Numbered from the stretch's first letter, positions 1 through 5,876 are shown. The stretch: DNA of 5,876 nt from Chloroflexota bacterium (GCA_020353135.1 CP070688.1:324465-330340), one strand, 5' to 3'. Translations and numbers: made by a program. The notes: generated by a model from the letters alone, not told the origin.

Positions 1-202
1 CCTTGGCGATGATGTGAACCATTTCATTATGGGCCAGGGTGGCCGTCATCGCCAGCCAGGTGCGATCCAGTTTCATTTGGTAGCCGGCATAGACCCTATC
101 GTGGGGCCACTGCAGCCAGGTGCCCTCGTGCGCATCCCATTCGGCCGCCAAATAGAAGCCAAGTTCACGAGGAGTCACCTTCGAGTTCATCGGACCGTTC
201 AT
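1..202 (-). CDS. Agmatine deiminase-family protein, second tandem copy (N-terminal part only)
   Basis: This gene is cut by the left edge; 67 codons are visible. It starts MNGPMNSKVTPRELG and continues with AAEWDAHEGTWLQWPHDRV, the N-terminal signature of the agmatine deiminase / porphyromonas-type peptidylarginine deiminase family (PF04371), in which the Trp-rich block lines the start of the active-site barrel. Over 53 aligned residues I count 29 identities with the complete deiminase just upstream, so it is a tandem paralog rather than a fragment of the same gene. I chose the ATG at 202 because it overlaps the preceding stop as ATGA, which favours coupled translation. An in-frame ATG at 190 (MNSKVTPREL) would fit the family N-terminus equally well. 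Neither start has a strong Shine-Dalgarno. Family members hydrolyse agmatine to N-carbamoylputrescine and ammonia in the cytoplasm. The catalytic His and Cys lie outside the window, so activity cannot be judged. Confidence 0.88.
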   Translation of the reverse strand, partial: MNGPMNSKVTPRELGFYLAAEWDAHEGTWLQWPHDRVYAGYQMKLDRTWLAMTATLAHNEMVHIIAK

Positions 203-1371
203 TGGCTTCTTTGGAGGGCTTCCACAGCAACGGATGGAAATGTATCTTCGCCAGTTCCTTTGCTCCTCTGCCCCTTTGCCCCTCCGCCCCGCGGCTCACA
301 CAGCGGCTGTTGTTGGGTGACACAGTGAATGGCGCCGCCATCCTCCGTCAGACTGACGGCGTCTATGGCGACGACTTCCCGGCCTGGGAACTGTTCGGCT
401 ATGATTCGTTTGGCCCGCTCGTCGTATACGTTGCCGAATACGGGCATCAGGACTACGCCGTTGGCGACCAGGTAGTTGCTGTAAGTGGCGTCGGTGTAAC
501 GCGACGACCGCCACTGGCTGTCACTTGCTACCTGGTGAACGCCATTCTTGGGAACTGGCAGCGGAACCAGCGTGAAGGGCCGGCCGTCTTCGGTCGTCGC
601 CGCCTTCAATTCCTCGAGGTGCCTGGCAAACATGGGATAACGCGGGTCCGCTCGGTCATCGGTACAGTTGTACAATATCGTCGATTCATTGGTAAAACGG
701 GCTACGATGTCGATGTGGGAGTCGGTGGTGTCTCCCCACTTTTCGCACTCTCCTCGCCCCGCGCCGGTCAGCCAAATGAAATGATTAACGCCCAGGTATT
801 GTTCCAGGATGGCCTCGATCTGGGCCTGGCTCCGGCCGGGGTTGCGGAAGGGATCGAAGATAGAGGAACGGGTGGCCATAAAGGCGCCGCGCCCATTCAC
901 TTCGACCGCACCGCCCTCCAATACGAGCGGCGCGTCCACCACGGGAATATCAAGCATTTGGCCGATCTTGGCCGGTACTTGATCGTCCAGGTCATATTCA
1001 AAACGATCGCCCCAGCCGTTAAAGCGCCAGTTGGTGATGGTCAGATCGCCCTTGTCGCCGATGACGTAGATAGGGCCGTTGTCTCGAGCCCAGATATCGT
1101 TGAAGGGAATAACGAACAGATCAACCCTATGGTGTCCGATGCCGAAATAATCCAGCTGCCGGGCAACATGATCCCGCTGGCGCTCATTGCCGACGACTAT
1201 ATGGACATTCTCATGCTGGAATAGCGCGGCGACCATCTTGAGCCAAGTGTACTCTTGCTTCATCTCGTAGCCCGGCTCGACCCGATCCTGGGGCCACTGC
1301 AGCCAGGCGCCTTCATGCGGCTCCCATTCGGCCGGCATATGATATCCTGGATCCGCTGGACGAAAGTTCAA
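199..1371 (-). CDS. aguA: Agmatine deiminase-family protein (agmatine iminohydrolase), complete, with unusual C-terminal tail
   Basis: A cytoplasmic guanidino-group hydrolase of the PF04371 family; characterised members convert agmatine to N-carbamoylputrescine plus ammonia in polyamine synthesis or arginine breakdown. Visible family blocks are PAEWEPHEGAWLQWPQDR (13-30), DIWARDNGP (92-100), FNGWGDRFEYDLDD (117-130), LEGGAVEVNGRG (151-162), TDSHIDIVARF (216-226, putative catalytic His219) and GGAIHCVTQQQP (345-356, nucleophile Cys350). All core active-site blocks are present, so it should be active. The start is TTG at 1371, supported by GGAG eight bases upstream and by a TTGA overlap with the preceding methyltransferase stop; the next in-frame ATG (codon 12) would cut into the conserved N-terminus. 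Length is 390 aa, longer than the roughly 340-370 usual for the family: residues 357-390 form a Gly/Lys/Arg-rich tail encoded by an octamer array. The agmatine substrate is inferred from family; beside MttB-like genes a methylated guanidino compound is possible. Confidence 0.93.
   Translation of the reverse strand: MNFRPADPGYHMPAEWEPHEGAWLQWPQDRVEPGYEMKQEYTWLKMVAALFQHENVHIVVGNERQRDHVARQLDYFGIGHHRVDLFVIPFNDIWARDNGPIYVIGDKGDLTITNWRFNGWGDRFEYDLDDQVPAKIGQMLDIPVVDAPLVLEGGAVEVNGRGAFMATRSSIFDPFRNPGRSQAQIEAILEQYLGVNHFIWLTGAGRGECEKWGDTTDSHIDIVARFTNESTILYNCTDDRADPRYPMFARHLEELKAATTEDGRPFTLVPLPVPKNGVHQVASDSQWRSSRYTDATYSNYLVANGVVLMPVFGNVYDERAKRIIAEQFPGREVVAIDAVSLTEDGGAIHCVTQQQPLCEPRGGGAKGQRSKGTGEDTFPSVAVEALQRSQ
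257..290. repeat. Degenerate octamer array (CCTYTGCC x4) inside a deiminase gene's 3' end
   Basis: On the plus strand four consecutive 8-bp units can be read: CCTTTGCT, CCTCTGCC, CCTTTGCC, CCTCCGCC, followed by CC. Such pyrimidine-rich octamer strings are, from memory, common intergenic low-complexity repeats in some Chloroflexota and cyanobacterial genomes. Here the array is translated on the minus strand as the Gly/Ala/Lys/Gln/Arg-rich part of the deiminase tail (around GGAKGQRSKG). It sits after the last conserved block of that enzyme and before the start of the second deiminase, i.e. where the intergenic spacer would be expected. Confidence 0.7.
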
Positions 1372-2825
1372 ACGATTTTCTCCGCTTCGCGCTCGGCCGC
1401 CGCCAAAATGCCGTCCAATTCGGACAAAACCTCCCTCGGCAACGGTTGCGGCCGATGGCTCTCGTCGATCCGCTTGACTTCCTCCAGGGCTACGTCCCGC
1501 GGATCGCGCCGGTTGCCCAGGTCGTCCATTTGTCCGGTCAGGCGGGGAAGCCGGAAATCGCGGATGTGGCGGCGGGTATGTTGTTGCTTCAGGAAATGAC
1601 TGCGTGGCCCAACATCCTTGATCACATCCAGGGCCATATCTGCTGCGTCAAAGTCGAATTCGCCAAATATGTCGAGGGCGTGTTGGCAGGCCTCATGATC
1701 GAGCAGTAGTTGTTCCGGCCGCAAGATCATCGAACCGTCTAGCAAGCCCAGATAGCCACAAACTTCACTACCGGCCAGGGGAATCATCGCCGAGCCAAAG
1801 CCGGTCTTGGCTCCCGATTGCCAGCCTATTTCTGAAGCGTCACTGCTGACACTGCCCCCGGTCAGGGCGGGCACCTTCCAGGCGTGAGCTAATTGGGTAG
1901 AGATGATGCCCAGGGGGGCAGACATATCGCTGACGTAACTGCCGGTACGAGGGTGCATCAGCGAGACCAAAACAGAGTGGAAAACCGGCGCGCCGGGATA
2001 GGCCAGTTGCATCAGCACCATGGCGCTGACGACTTCCGCATCACCGGTGACCAAGGCGCCCAACGGTGTGGCCGGCGCCGTCGAAGCCATGGTCGTCATG
2101 GCCATGAAGCTTGTGGGAATACCCGCCTCTGCATAGGTCAGCGCGCACTCAATGCCGTCTTGGTCTTGAGATAAGGGGGCGATGGTGCAAATGTTAGCAC
2201 AGATAGGCGGCCTGGCCACGCGAACCTCGTCGCTGCCGGCTACCACCGTGGCCATTTCGACGATATAGGGCGCCAATTGGGCGAATGTGGTCGTTCCACC
2301 GCGGACGTGCTTGAGCGTACTGGTTAGCCCGGCATGGCATTCGTGCAAAGGGGCTGTGCGGCCGTGATCCTGGGCGCTTACCAGGGGCCAGAAGAAACCA
2401 ATCAGCGGCAGAGAGTCGCTCAACCTGGCCATCATGGCGATATCGGCCTTGCGCGACGGCCGTTGCTGGCGGGTTTCCACGTCGACTACGTGCACGCCAC
2501 AACCATCGGTGCACAGATACGAAGAGCGGCCGTCCAGGAGCAGATCGAATCGCTCTTCGCGGCCGCCCAGTATAAAGGAGCGCGGCGCGCTGGACATCGC
2601 CTTGTCGACAAGATCAGGTGGGATGCGCACGATCTCGGTTGCCATGTCGACGTCCGCCCCGTGATCGGCAAATATCTGCAGAGCGCGTGGTGATGGGAAG
2701 TGAACGCCCACTTCGTGCAGCAGCTGGTATGTGCCGGCCTGCACTTCTTTGATTTGCTCCGCAGAAAGCACCTCAAGGCGTCGCTTGGTATCGAAGGCAA
2801 GGATGTCGGGTGTTTCGGAATACAT
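1368..2825 (-). CDS. MttB-family (trimethylamine methyltransferase-like, non-pyrrolysine) protein, second copy
   Basis: A 485-aa cytoplasmic protein of the MttB superfamily (COG5598/PF06253). Members transfer a methyl group from a tertiary or quaternary amine to a cob(I)alamin carrier protein; characterised non-pyrrolysine members use compounds such as glycine betaine or proline betaine. Family landmarks (numbered from the ATG) are VGVHFPSPRAL near 40-50, CTDGCG (105-110), KADIAMMARLSD, WPLVSAQDHG, NICTIAPLSQD, APVFHS, the GGSVSSDASE segment near 323-332, and VGPRSHFLKQQHTRRHI (405-421). There is no in-frame UAG, so no pyrrolysine. The reading frame extends to a GTG at 2843, but the ATG at 2825 is preferred because AAAGGAG sits six bases before it. 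It lies 44 bp downstream of its paralog and its TGA stop overlaps the deiminase start. It differs from the paralog in the C-terminal motif (GPRS for GPGG) and in the 323-332 loop, suggesting a different substrate. No corrinoid protein is visible nearby, so the substrate and methyl acceptor are unknown. Confidence 0.93.
   Translation of the reverse strand: MYSETPDILAFDTKRRLEVLSAEQIKEVQAGTYQLLHEVGVHFPSPRALQIFADHGADVDMATEIVRIPPDLVDKAMSSAPRSFILGGREERFDLLLDGRSSYLCTDGCGVHVVDVETRQQRPSRKADIAMMARLSDSLPLIGFFWPLVSAQDHGRTAPLHECHAGLTSTLKHVRGGTTTFAQLAPYIVEMATVVAGSDEVRVARPPICANICTIAPLSQDQDGIECALTYAEAGIPTSFMAMTTMASTAPATPLGALVTGDAEVVSAMVLMQLAYPGAPVFHSVLVSLMHPRTGSYVSDMSAPLGIISTQLAHAWKVPALTGGSVSSDASEIGWQSGAKTGFGSAMIPLAGSEVCGYLGLLDGSMILRPEQLLLDHEACQHALDIFGEFDFDAADMALDVIKDVGPRSHFLKQQHTRRHIRDFRLPRLTGQMDDLGNRRDPRDVALEEVKRIDESHRPQPLPREVLSELDGILAAAEREAEKIV
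1380..1383 (-). promoter_or_regulatory. Shine-Dalgarno GGAG that supports the TTG start of the deiminase
   Basis: GGAG is followed by eight bases (AAAATCGT) and then TTG at 1371. The site lies within the last codons of the upstream MttB-family gene (…EKIV). It decides the unusual TTG start and, with the TTGA overlap, suggests re-initiation by ribosomes finishing the upstream gene. Confidence 0.6.
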
Positions 2826-2831
2826 GCGGAA

Positions 2832-2838
2832 CTCCTTT
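2832..2838 (-). promoter_or_regulatory. Shine-Dalgarno AAAGGAG that fixes the ATG start of the second MttB-family gene
   Basis: AAAGGAG is separated by six bases (TTCCGC) from the ATG at 2825. The longer reading frame from GTG at 2843 would place this site inside the coding region and has no comparable site of its own, so the 485-aa product is preferred. Confidence 0.75.
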
Positions 2839-2869
2839 CTCACTCAAAGCTGGGCCTGACTCACAGCAT

Positions 2870-4324
2870 CTACGTGATCTCTTGCTCGGCGGCCGCCAGT
2901 ATCCGTGACAGCTCGGCCTGCTTCGCCTTTTCCAAAGGCGCCGGCGCATGATTCTTCAATATCCAATCCACCTTTTCGCGCGCCACTTCCAGCGGATCAC
3001 GGTAGTTGCTTTGCGCGTCCAACTGCTGCGCCAGCGAGCGTTCCATCGCGCTTGGCATGTGCCGCCGGGTATGCTTTTGGGCCAGAAAATGACCGCCCGG
3101 CCCGACTTTCTGGATCACGTCCAAAGCCAGGGTATCCGGACTGATATCCATGTTCATGAGCGCGTACCGCGCCCGGTGGTAAATATCGTCGTCCAGAATG
3201 ATGGATTCGGGATAGAGCAAGGTGTATGTCGCTCGCAAGCCGATGCCGGTTACGATTTCAGCCCCGGATAGTCCAACCATCAGCGGATCCAGGGTTATCT
3301 CGGCCGCCGACTGCCAGGAGCCGGGTTCAGTGCTGTCGGTGCCAAATGCGCCGCCCATGGCCGGTATTCCCCAATGGTGAGCCATTTCCACCGGCGCGAA
3401 GCTGGAGAGCCCATTGAGGGGATAGCCCACGTAGGCGGCGGTACGCGGATCGGCCCAGGCGCGCATGATGGAGTGAAAGACGGGCGCGCCCGGCGCGACC
3501 AGCTGCATAAGCACAATGGCGCTGATGCACTCGGCGTCGGACATGACCAGAGCCCCGGACAAGGTGGCCGGGGCCGTCGTGCCCAAGGTCGGCATGGCTA
3601 GAAAGACGGCCGGTATGCCCGCCTCGGCCAGGAGCATGGCGGCCTCGATCGCCTCCGTATCCTGAATCAGCGGGGCGATGGTGCAAATGACCACGGAGAA
3701 TGGCGGTCGCCGGCGCATTTCTTCCCGGTCGCCGCTAATGACCTGAGCCATTTCCAGTCCATAGCGGACCAGTGGTGGGCTGATAAGGGTCACGCTCTGG
3801 ACGTGCTTGATGGAATTGTTCCAGGAGGCTTCCAGTTCGTGCAGCGGGGCGGTGGGGCCACAATCCTGGGCGCTCACCATCGTCCAGTAGAAGCCAATTG
3901 ACGACAGGTAGTCGGCCACGCGCGCCATGCGGGCCACATCTGCTTTGTTTGACGGCCGTCTCTTGCCGGTCTCGAAATCAACCGTCTGATGACCACAGCC
4001 GTCTGTCGTGAAGTATGAAACACTCTTTTCCAGGTTCAGGTCGAAGCGTGGATCGCGGGCGCCCAGGACAGGGTATCGCGGCGTCGTAGCCAGCGCCTTG
4101 CGGACCAGATCCGGCGACATCTTGACGATTTGGGTTTGCCAGTCGACCTGGGCTCCATTTTCGGCAAAAACCGACAATGCTCTCTCGGAGGGAAAACGAA
4201 CGCCGACGTGTGCCAGGATGTCGAGGGTGGCCTCCTGTAACTGATCCAGCTGCGCATCGTCAAGACACTGGACGGTGAAATCGGGCCTTAGAGGCTCGAT
4301 GGGTGGATGTTCGGCCGCTGCCAT
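2870..4324 (-). CDS. MttB-family (trimethylamine methyltransferase-like, non-pyrrolysine) protein, first copy
   Basis: A 484-aa MttB-superfamily protein (COG5598/PF06253), close to the usual length of about 470-500. It is expected to be a soluble TIM-barrel corrinoid methyltransferase acting on a methylated amine. Landmarks are VGVRFPSERAL (40-50), TTDGCG (106-111), KADVARMARVADYL, WTMVSAQDCGPTAPLHE, CTIAPLIQD, APVFHS (280-285), MGGAFGTDSTEPGSWQSA (323-340) and KVGPGGHFLAQKHTRRHM (406-423). By length, the GGAFGTDS segment is roughly where archaeal MttB carries pyrrolysine; no in-frame UAG occurs here. The ATG at 4324 has a near-perfect GGAGGAG five bases upstream. The gene ends in UAG, but the position matches the end of the paralog and readthrough would add only two residues before UGA. 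It is the first enzyme gene after the permeases, and its stop is 44 bp from the next start. Non-pyrrolysine members demethylate betaines, carnitine-like or other quaternary amines; which of these applies cannot be told from sequence. Confidence 0.93.
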   Translation of the reverse strand: MAAAEHPPIEPLRPDFTVQCLDDAQLDQLQEATLDILAHVGVRFPSERALSVFAENGAQVDWQTQIVKMSPDLVRKALATTPRYPVLGARDPRFDLNLEKSVSYFTTDGCGHQTVDFETGKRRPSNKADVARMARVADYLSSIGFYWTMVSAQDCGPTAPLHELEASWNNSIKHVQSVTLISPPLVRYGLEMAQVISGDREEMRRRPPFSVVICTIAPLIQDTEAIEAAMLLAEAGIPAVFLAMPTLGTTAPATLSGALVMSDAECISAIVLMQLVAPGAPVFHSIMRAWADPRTAAYVGYPLNGLSSFAPVEMAHHWGIPAMGGAFGTDSTEPGSWQSAAEITLDPLMVGLSGAEIVTGIGLRATYTLLYPESIILDDDIYHRARYALMNMDISPDTLALDVIQKVGPGGHFLAQKHTRRHMPSAMERSLAQQLDAQSNYRDPLEVAREKVDWILKNHAPAPLEKAKQAELSRILAAAEQEIT

Positions 4325-4463
4325 TATTACTCCTCCGACGAATTGGTTATCTGGCGTTTAACCGGTGATCAGTCACGATCTGGGGTAATCCCCCTTACGA
4401 CTATCAAGCGACGGGGCGACTGGAAAGTAATAGTCCGGTCACAAGATGGCGTCTAACGAGCGC
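4325..4463 (-). promoter_or_regulatory. 139-bp spacer between permease and MttB-family genes; possible internal regulatory region
   Basis: This is the only sizeable non-coding gap. On the plus strand it holds two short inverted repeats: GTGA-TCAG-TCAC at 4365-4376 and GGGG-TAAT-CCCC at 4382-4393; the latter overlaps an alternative stem GTAA-TCCCCC-TTAC at 4385-4398. Stems are only four base pairs, and no T-run follows, so a rho-independent terminator is not supported. I see no convincing -35/-10 pair and no recognisable riboswitch. An internal promoter or operator is possible but is inferred mainly from the spacing. Confidence 0.25.
4330..4336 (-). promoter_or_regulatory. Strong Shine-Dalgarno GGAGGAG of the first MttB-family gene
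   Basis: GGAGGAG followed by TAATA and the ATG at 4324. It is the strongest ribosome binding site in the window and suggests the first methyltransferase-family gene is well translated independently of the upstream permease gene. Confidence 0.75.
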
Positions 4464-5423
4464 TTAGAATACTTTGTAAGGATCAAAGGCGTCGCGCAAC
4501 GCGTCGCCGATGTAATTGATTGAAATAACTGCCAAGAAGATCATCAGGCCCGGAAAGATAGCCAACCATGGGTGCCTGGTCATGTGCTGCTGGGCGTTGC
4601 TCAGCAGGTTTCCCCAGCTGGGCGTCGGCGGCTGGATGCCAAAGCCCAAGAAACTCAGCCCCGATTCCAGCATGATGGCATAGCCTAGCATCAGAGTAGA
4701 TTGGACGATGATTGGGCTCAACGTGTTGGGCAGTATATGGCGAGTCATAACCCTCAGATTGGGCGCGCCCATGGCGTGGGCAGCCTCGATAAACTCCAAC
4801 TCACGGATCGTAAGAAAGGAGGCTCTCAGCAACCGAGCCACCGTCATCCAAGAAAGTATGCCGATCACTACGGCGATTGTCATCACGCTATTTCTCTCGA
4901 AGATCGGCAATTCCATCTCGCGCATGATGGCGCTCAACAAGATCAGCACCAGCAGCGTGGGAAGGGTCAGGGCAACGTCGGTGATTCGCATCAGAAAGTT
5001 ATCTATCGTGCTGCCGAAGTATCCGGCCGCCGCCCCGATAGGCATGCCGATGACCAGCGTGATGACCACGACCATAAAGGCCACCACCAATGAGATGCGC
5101 CCACCATATAGTATTCGAGTGAGCATATCCCGCCCTAGTTGATCGGTGCCCATGGGATGCTGCAACGAGGGCGGCTGCAAGCGGTTGGCCATGTCCGATG
5201 CTTCTGGATCGTAGGGTGAGAATGAGACCAGGATGACGCCCAGCACCAGGGCCAGCAAAACGGCTGAGCTGATTATAGCGGCCGGGTGCCGGCGAAACCG
5301 CTTCCAGACCAAGGCCGTCATGCTCTCGGCCTCCGGCCTCAGGTTGGCCGATTCAGCCTCAAGTTCAGCCAAGTCTATTCCAGCGGGGTTCGCGCTCTCA
5401 CTGGAAGGGCCGTCAATCGCCAT
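4464..5423 (-). CDS. ABC transporter permease, OppC/DppC type
   Basis: A 319-aa inner-membrane permease of the peptide/opine/nickel importer family. A hydrophilic, Glu/Ser-rich N-terminus of about 40 residues leads into KRFRRHPAAI and the first membrane helix (about 48-68), as in OppC-type subunits with the OppC_N domain. The periplasmic block HPMGTDQLGRDMLTRILYGG (89-108) is diagnostic of this subunit type. Membrane helices follow near 112-135, 152-166, 180-196, 239-262 and 286-305, and the cytoplasmic EAA loop that docks on the ATPase is EFIEAAHAMGAPNLRVMTRH (210-229). The C-terminus GDALRDAFDP is also typical. The ATG at 5423 has AGGA four bases upstream. It follows the OppB-type gene by 14 bp, so the two are co-transcribed and should form the heterodimeric channel. 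Substrate is not readable from permease sequence; peptides, opines, nickel or modified amino acids are all carried by this family. ATPase and solute-binding protein genes are not in the window. Confidence 0.95.
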   Translation of the reverse strand: MAIDGPSSESANPAGIDLAELEAESANLRPEAESMTALVWKRFRRHPAAIISSAVLLALVLGVILVSFSPYDPEASDMANRLQPPSLQHPMGTDQLGRDMLTRILYGGRISLVVAFMVVVITLVIGMPIGAAAGYFGSTIDNFLMRITDVALTLPTLLVLILLSAIMREMELPIFERNSVMTIAVVIGILSWMTVARLLRASFLTIRELEFIEAAHAMGAPNLRVMTRHILPNTLSPIIVQSTLMLGYAIMLESGLSFLGFGIQPPTPSWGNLLSNAQQHMTRHPWLAIFPGLMIFLAVISINYIGDALRDAFDPYKVF

Positions 5424-5437
5424 ACATTCCTAACTTA

Positions 5438-5876
5438 CTAATCGTAGCGCACCCTGGGATCCAGGTAGGCATATGTCAGATCCGCCAGCAAATTGCAGAC
5501 GATAACGAGACCGGCGCCAATGATCAGAACCGCCATCAAAACGGGATAGTCGCGCCCGGTGGCTGCCTGATAGTAAAGTCGGCCCATTCCCGGCCATGAG
5601 AACAACAATTCCACATAGACGGTGCCGGCAAAGATGTAAGGGATATCCAGGGCGAACATCGTAACCAGCGGGATGGCGGCGTTCTTGAGAGCGTGACCGT
5701 ATCTAACGGATCTCTCGTGAAGCCCCTTGGCCCGCGCCGAGCGGATATAATCCTGGTGGATCACGTCTAACATGCTGGAACGCAGAAATCGGGAATACCA
5801 GGCGACCCAGCCGACCATGCCCATGGTCACCGGCAGGATCAGATGCTTGGCCCTGTCCCAGAGTGAGAATTCTTCA
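5438..5876 (-). CDS. ABC transporter permease, OppB/DppB type (C-terminal part, 5' end outside window)
   Basis: The reading frame is open to the right edge, giving the last 145 residues of a protein that is normally about 305-340 aa. The fragment begins EEFSLWDRAKHLILPV, a region that in OppB-type proteins lies just before the EAA loop. The loop is visible as DYIRSARAKGLHERSVRYGH (about 42-61 of the fragment), followed by LKNAAIPLVT, a membrane helix with FAGTVYVELLFSWPGMGRL, a further helix around VLMAVLIIGAGLVIVCNLLADL, and the family-typical C-terminus AYLDPRVRYD. The GTG at 5830 is only an internal valine, not a start, because coding sequence continues upstream with family-like residues. 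It ends in UAG 14 bp before the OppC-type gene and should pair with it as the second channel subunit of a peptide-family importer. The substrate is unknown. Confidence 0.93.
   Translation of the reverse strand, partial: EEFSLWDRAKHLILPVTMGMVGWVAWYSRFLRSSMLDVIHQDYIRSARAKGLHERSVRYGHALKNAAIPLVTMFALDIPYIFAGTVYVELLFSWPGMGRLYYQAATGRDYPVLMAVLIIGAGLVIVCNLLADLTYAYLDPRVRYD

Noticed and set aside
257..290. CRISPR or mobile-element end
   Set aside because: The units are 8 bp, directly abutting and degenerate, with no spacers, terminal inverted repeats or target duplication visible.
202..1224. Plus-strand 340-codon open frame antisense to the deiminase
   Set aside because: Its translation has no recognisable domain and it is exactly opposite a gene with intact catalytic motifs; it is a shadow of high-GC codon use.
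2826..2843. GTG start giving a six-residue longer second MttB-family protein
   Set aside because: The AAAGGAG Shine-Dalgarno lies between this GTG and the ATG at 2825 with ideal spacing for the ATG.
2870..2872. UAG codon in an MttB-family gene, suggesting pyrrolysine
   Set aside because: It lies at the C-terminal end, where the paralog also ends. Readthrough adds only Met-Leu before UGA, and archaeal MttB carries its amber codon internally. The partial OppB-type gene also ends in UAG, so this is an ordinary stop.
4382..4398. GC-rich hairpin after the OppC-type gene as a rho-independent terminator
   Set aside because: The stem is only four base pairs, there is no T-run on either strand, and it sits about 65 bp past the stop.
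4325..4463. Cobalamin or guanidine riboswitch upstream of the enzyme genes
   Set aside because: The spacer is too short for a cobalamin riboswitch, and I see no conserved core or the paired ACGR-loop hairpins expected for a guanidine riboswitch.
5438..5830. Complete 130-aa protein starting at GTG 5830
   Set aside because: The frame continues to the window edge with 15 more OppB-like residues, so the GTG is an internal valine of a truncated gene.

Overview
The window reads as one minus-strand gene cluster. Every supported gene is on the minus strand, so in transcription order (high to low coordinates) it runs: the C-terminal part of an OppB/DppB-type ABC permease (cut by the right edge), a complete OppC/DppC-type permease, a 139-bp gap, two tandem MttB-family (trimethylamine methyltransferase-like, COG5598/PF06253) proteins, a complete agmatine deiminase-family protein, and the first 67 codons of a second agmatine deiminase-family protein (cut by the left edge). 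There are no RNA genes, CRISPR arrays, transposases or gene-free stretches longer than 139 bp. Coding density is very high.

The organism is a bacterium with moderately high GC by eye, clear Shine-Dalgarno sites and some non-ATG starts. My best guess is a Chloroflexota (Anaerolineae/Caldilineae-like) or similar environmental lineage. The reasons are multiple non-pyrrolysine MttB paralogs beside peptide-type ABC transporters, and a degenerate CCTTTGCC/CCTCTGCC octamer array like those I recall from Chloroflexota and cyanobacterial genomes. This assignment is weak and rests on memory, not on a search.

Region by region: 5438-5876 and 4464-5423 encode the two inner-membrane subunits of a peptide/opine/nickel-family importer, 14 bp apart. 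Region 4325-4463 separates transporter and enzyme genes and has only weak inverted repeats. Regions 2870-4324 and 1368-2825 are two diverged MttB-family paralogs (about 56% identical in a 79-residue central block counted by hand), separated by 44 bp, each with a strong Shine-Dalgarno. Regions 199-1371 and 1-202 are two agmatine deiminase paralogs; the junctions mttB-like/deiminase and deiminase/deiminase are both 4-bp start/stop overlaps (TTGA and ATGA), which points to translational coupling.

A working model (inference) is import of a small nitrogenous compound through the ABC transporter, removal of methyl groups from a quaternary or methylated amine by the MttB-family proteins, and hydrolysis of a guanidino group by the deiminases. 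The corrinoid protein, corrinoid reductive activator, transporter ATPases, solute-binding protein and N-carbamoylputrescine amidase that such a pathway could use are not in the window; they may lie beyond the edges. The substrate cannot be read from the sequence.
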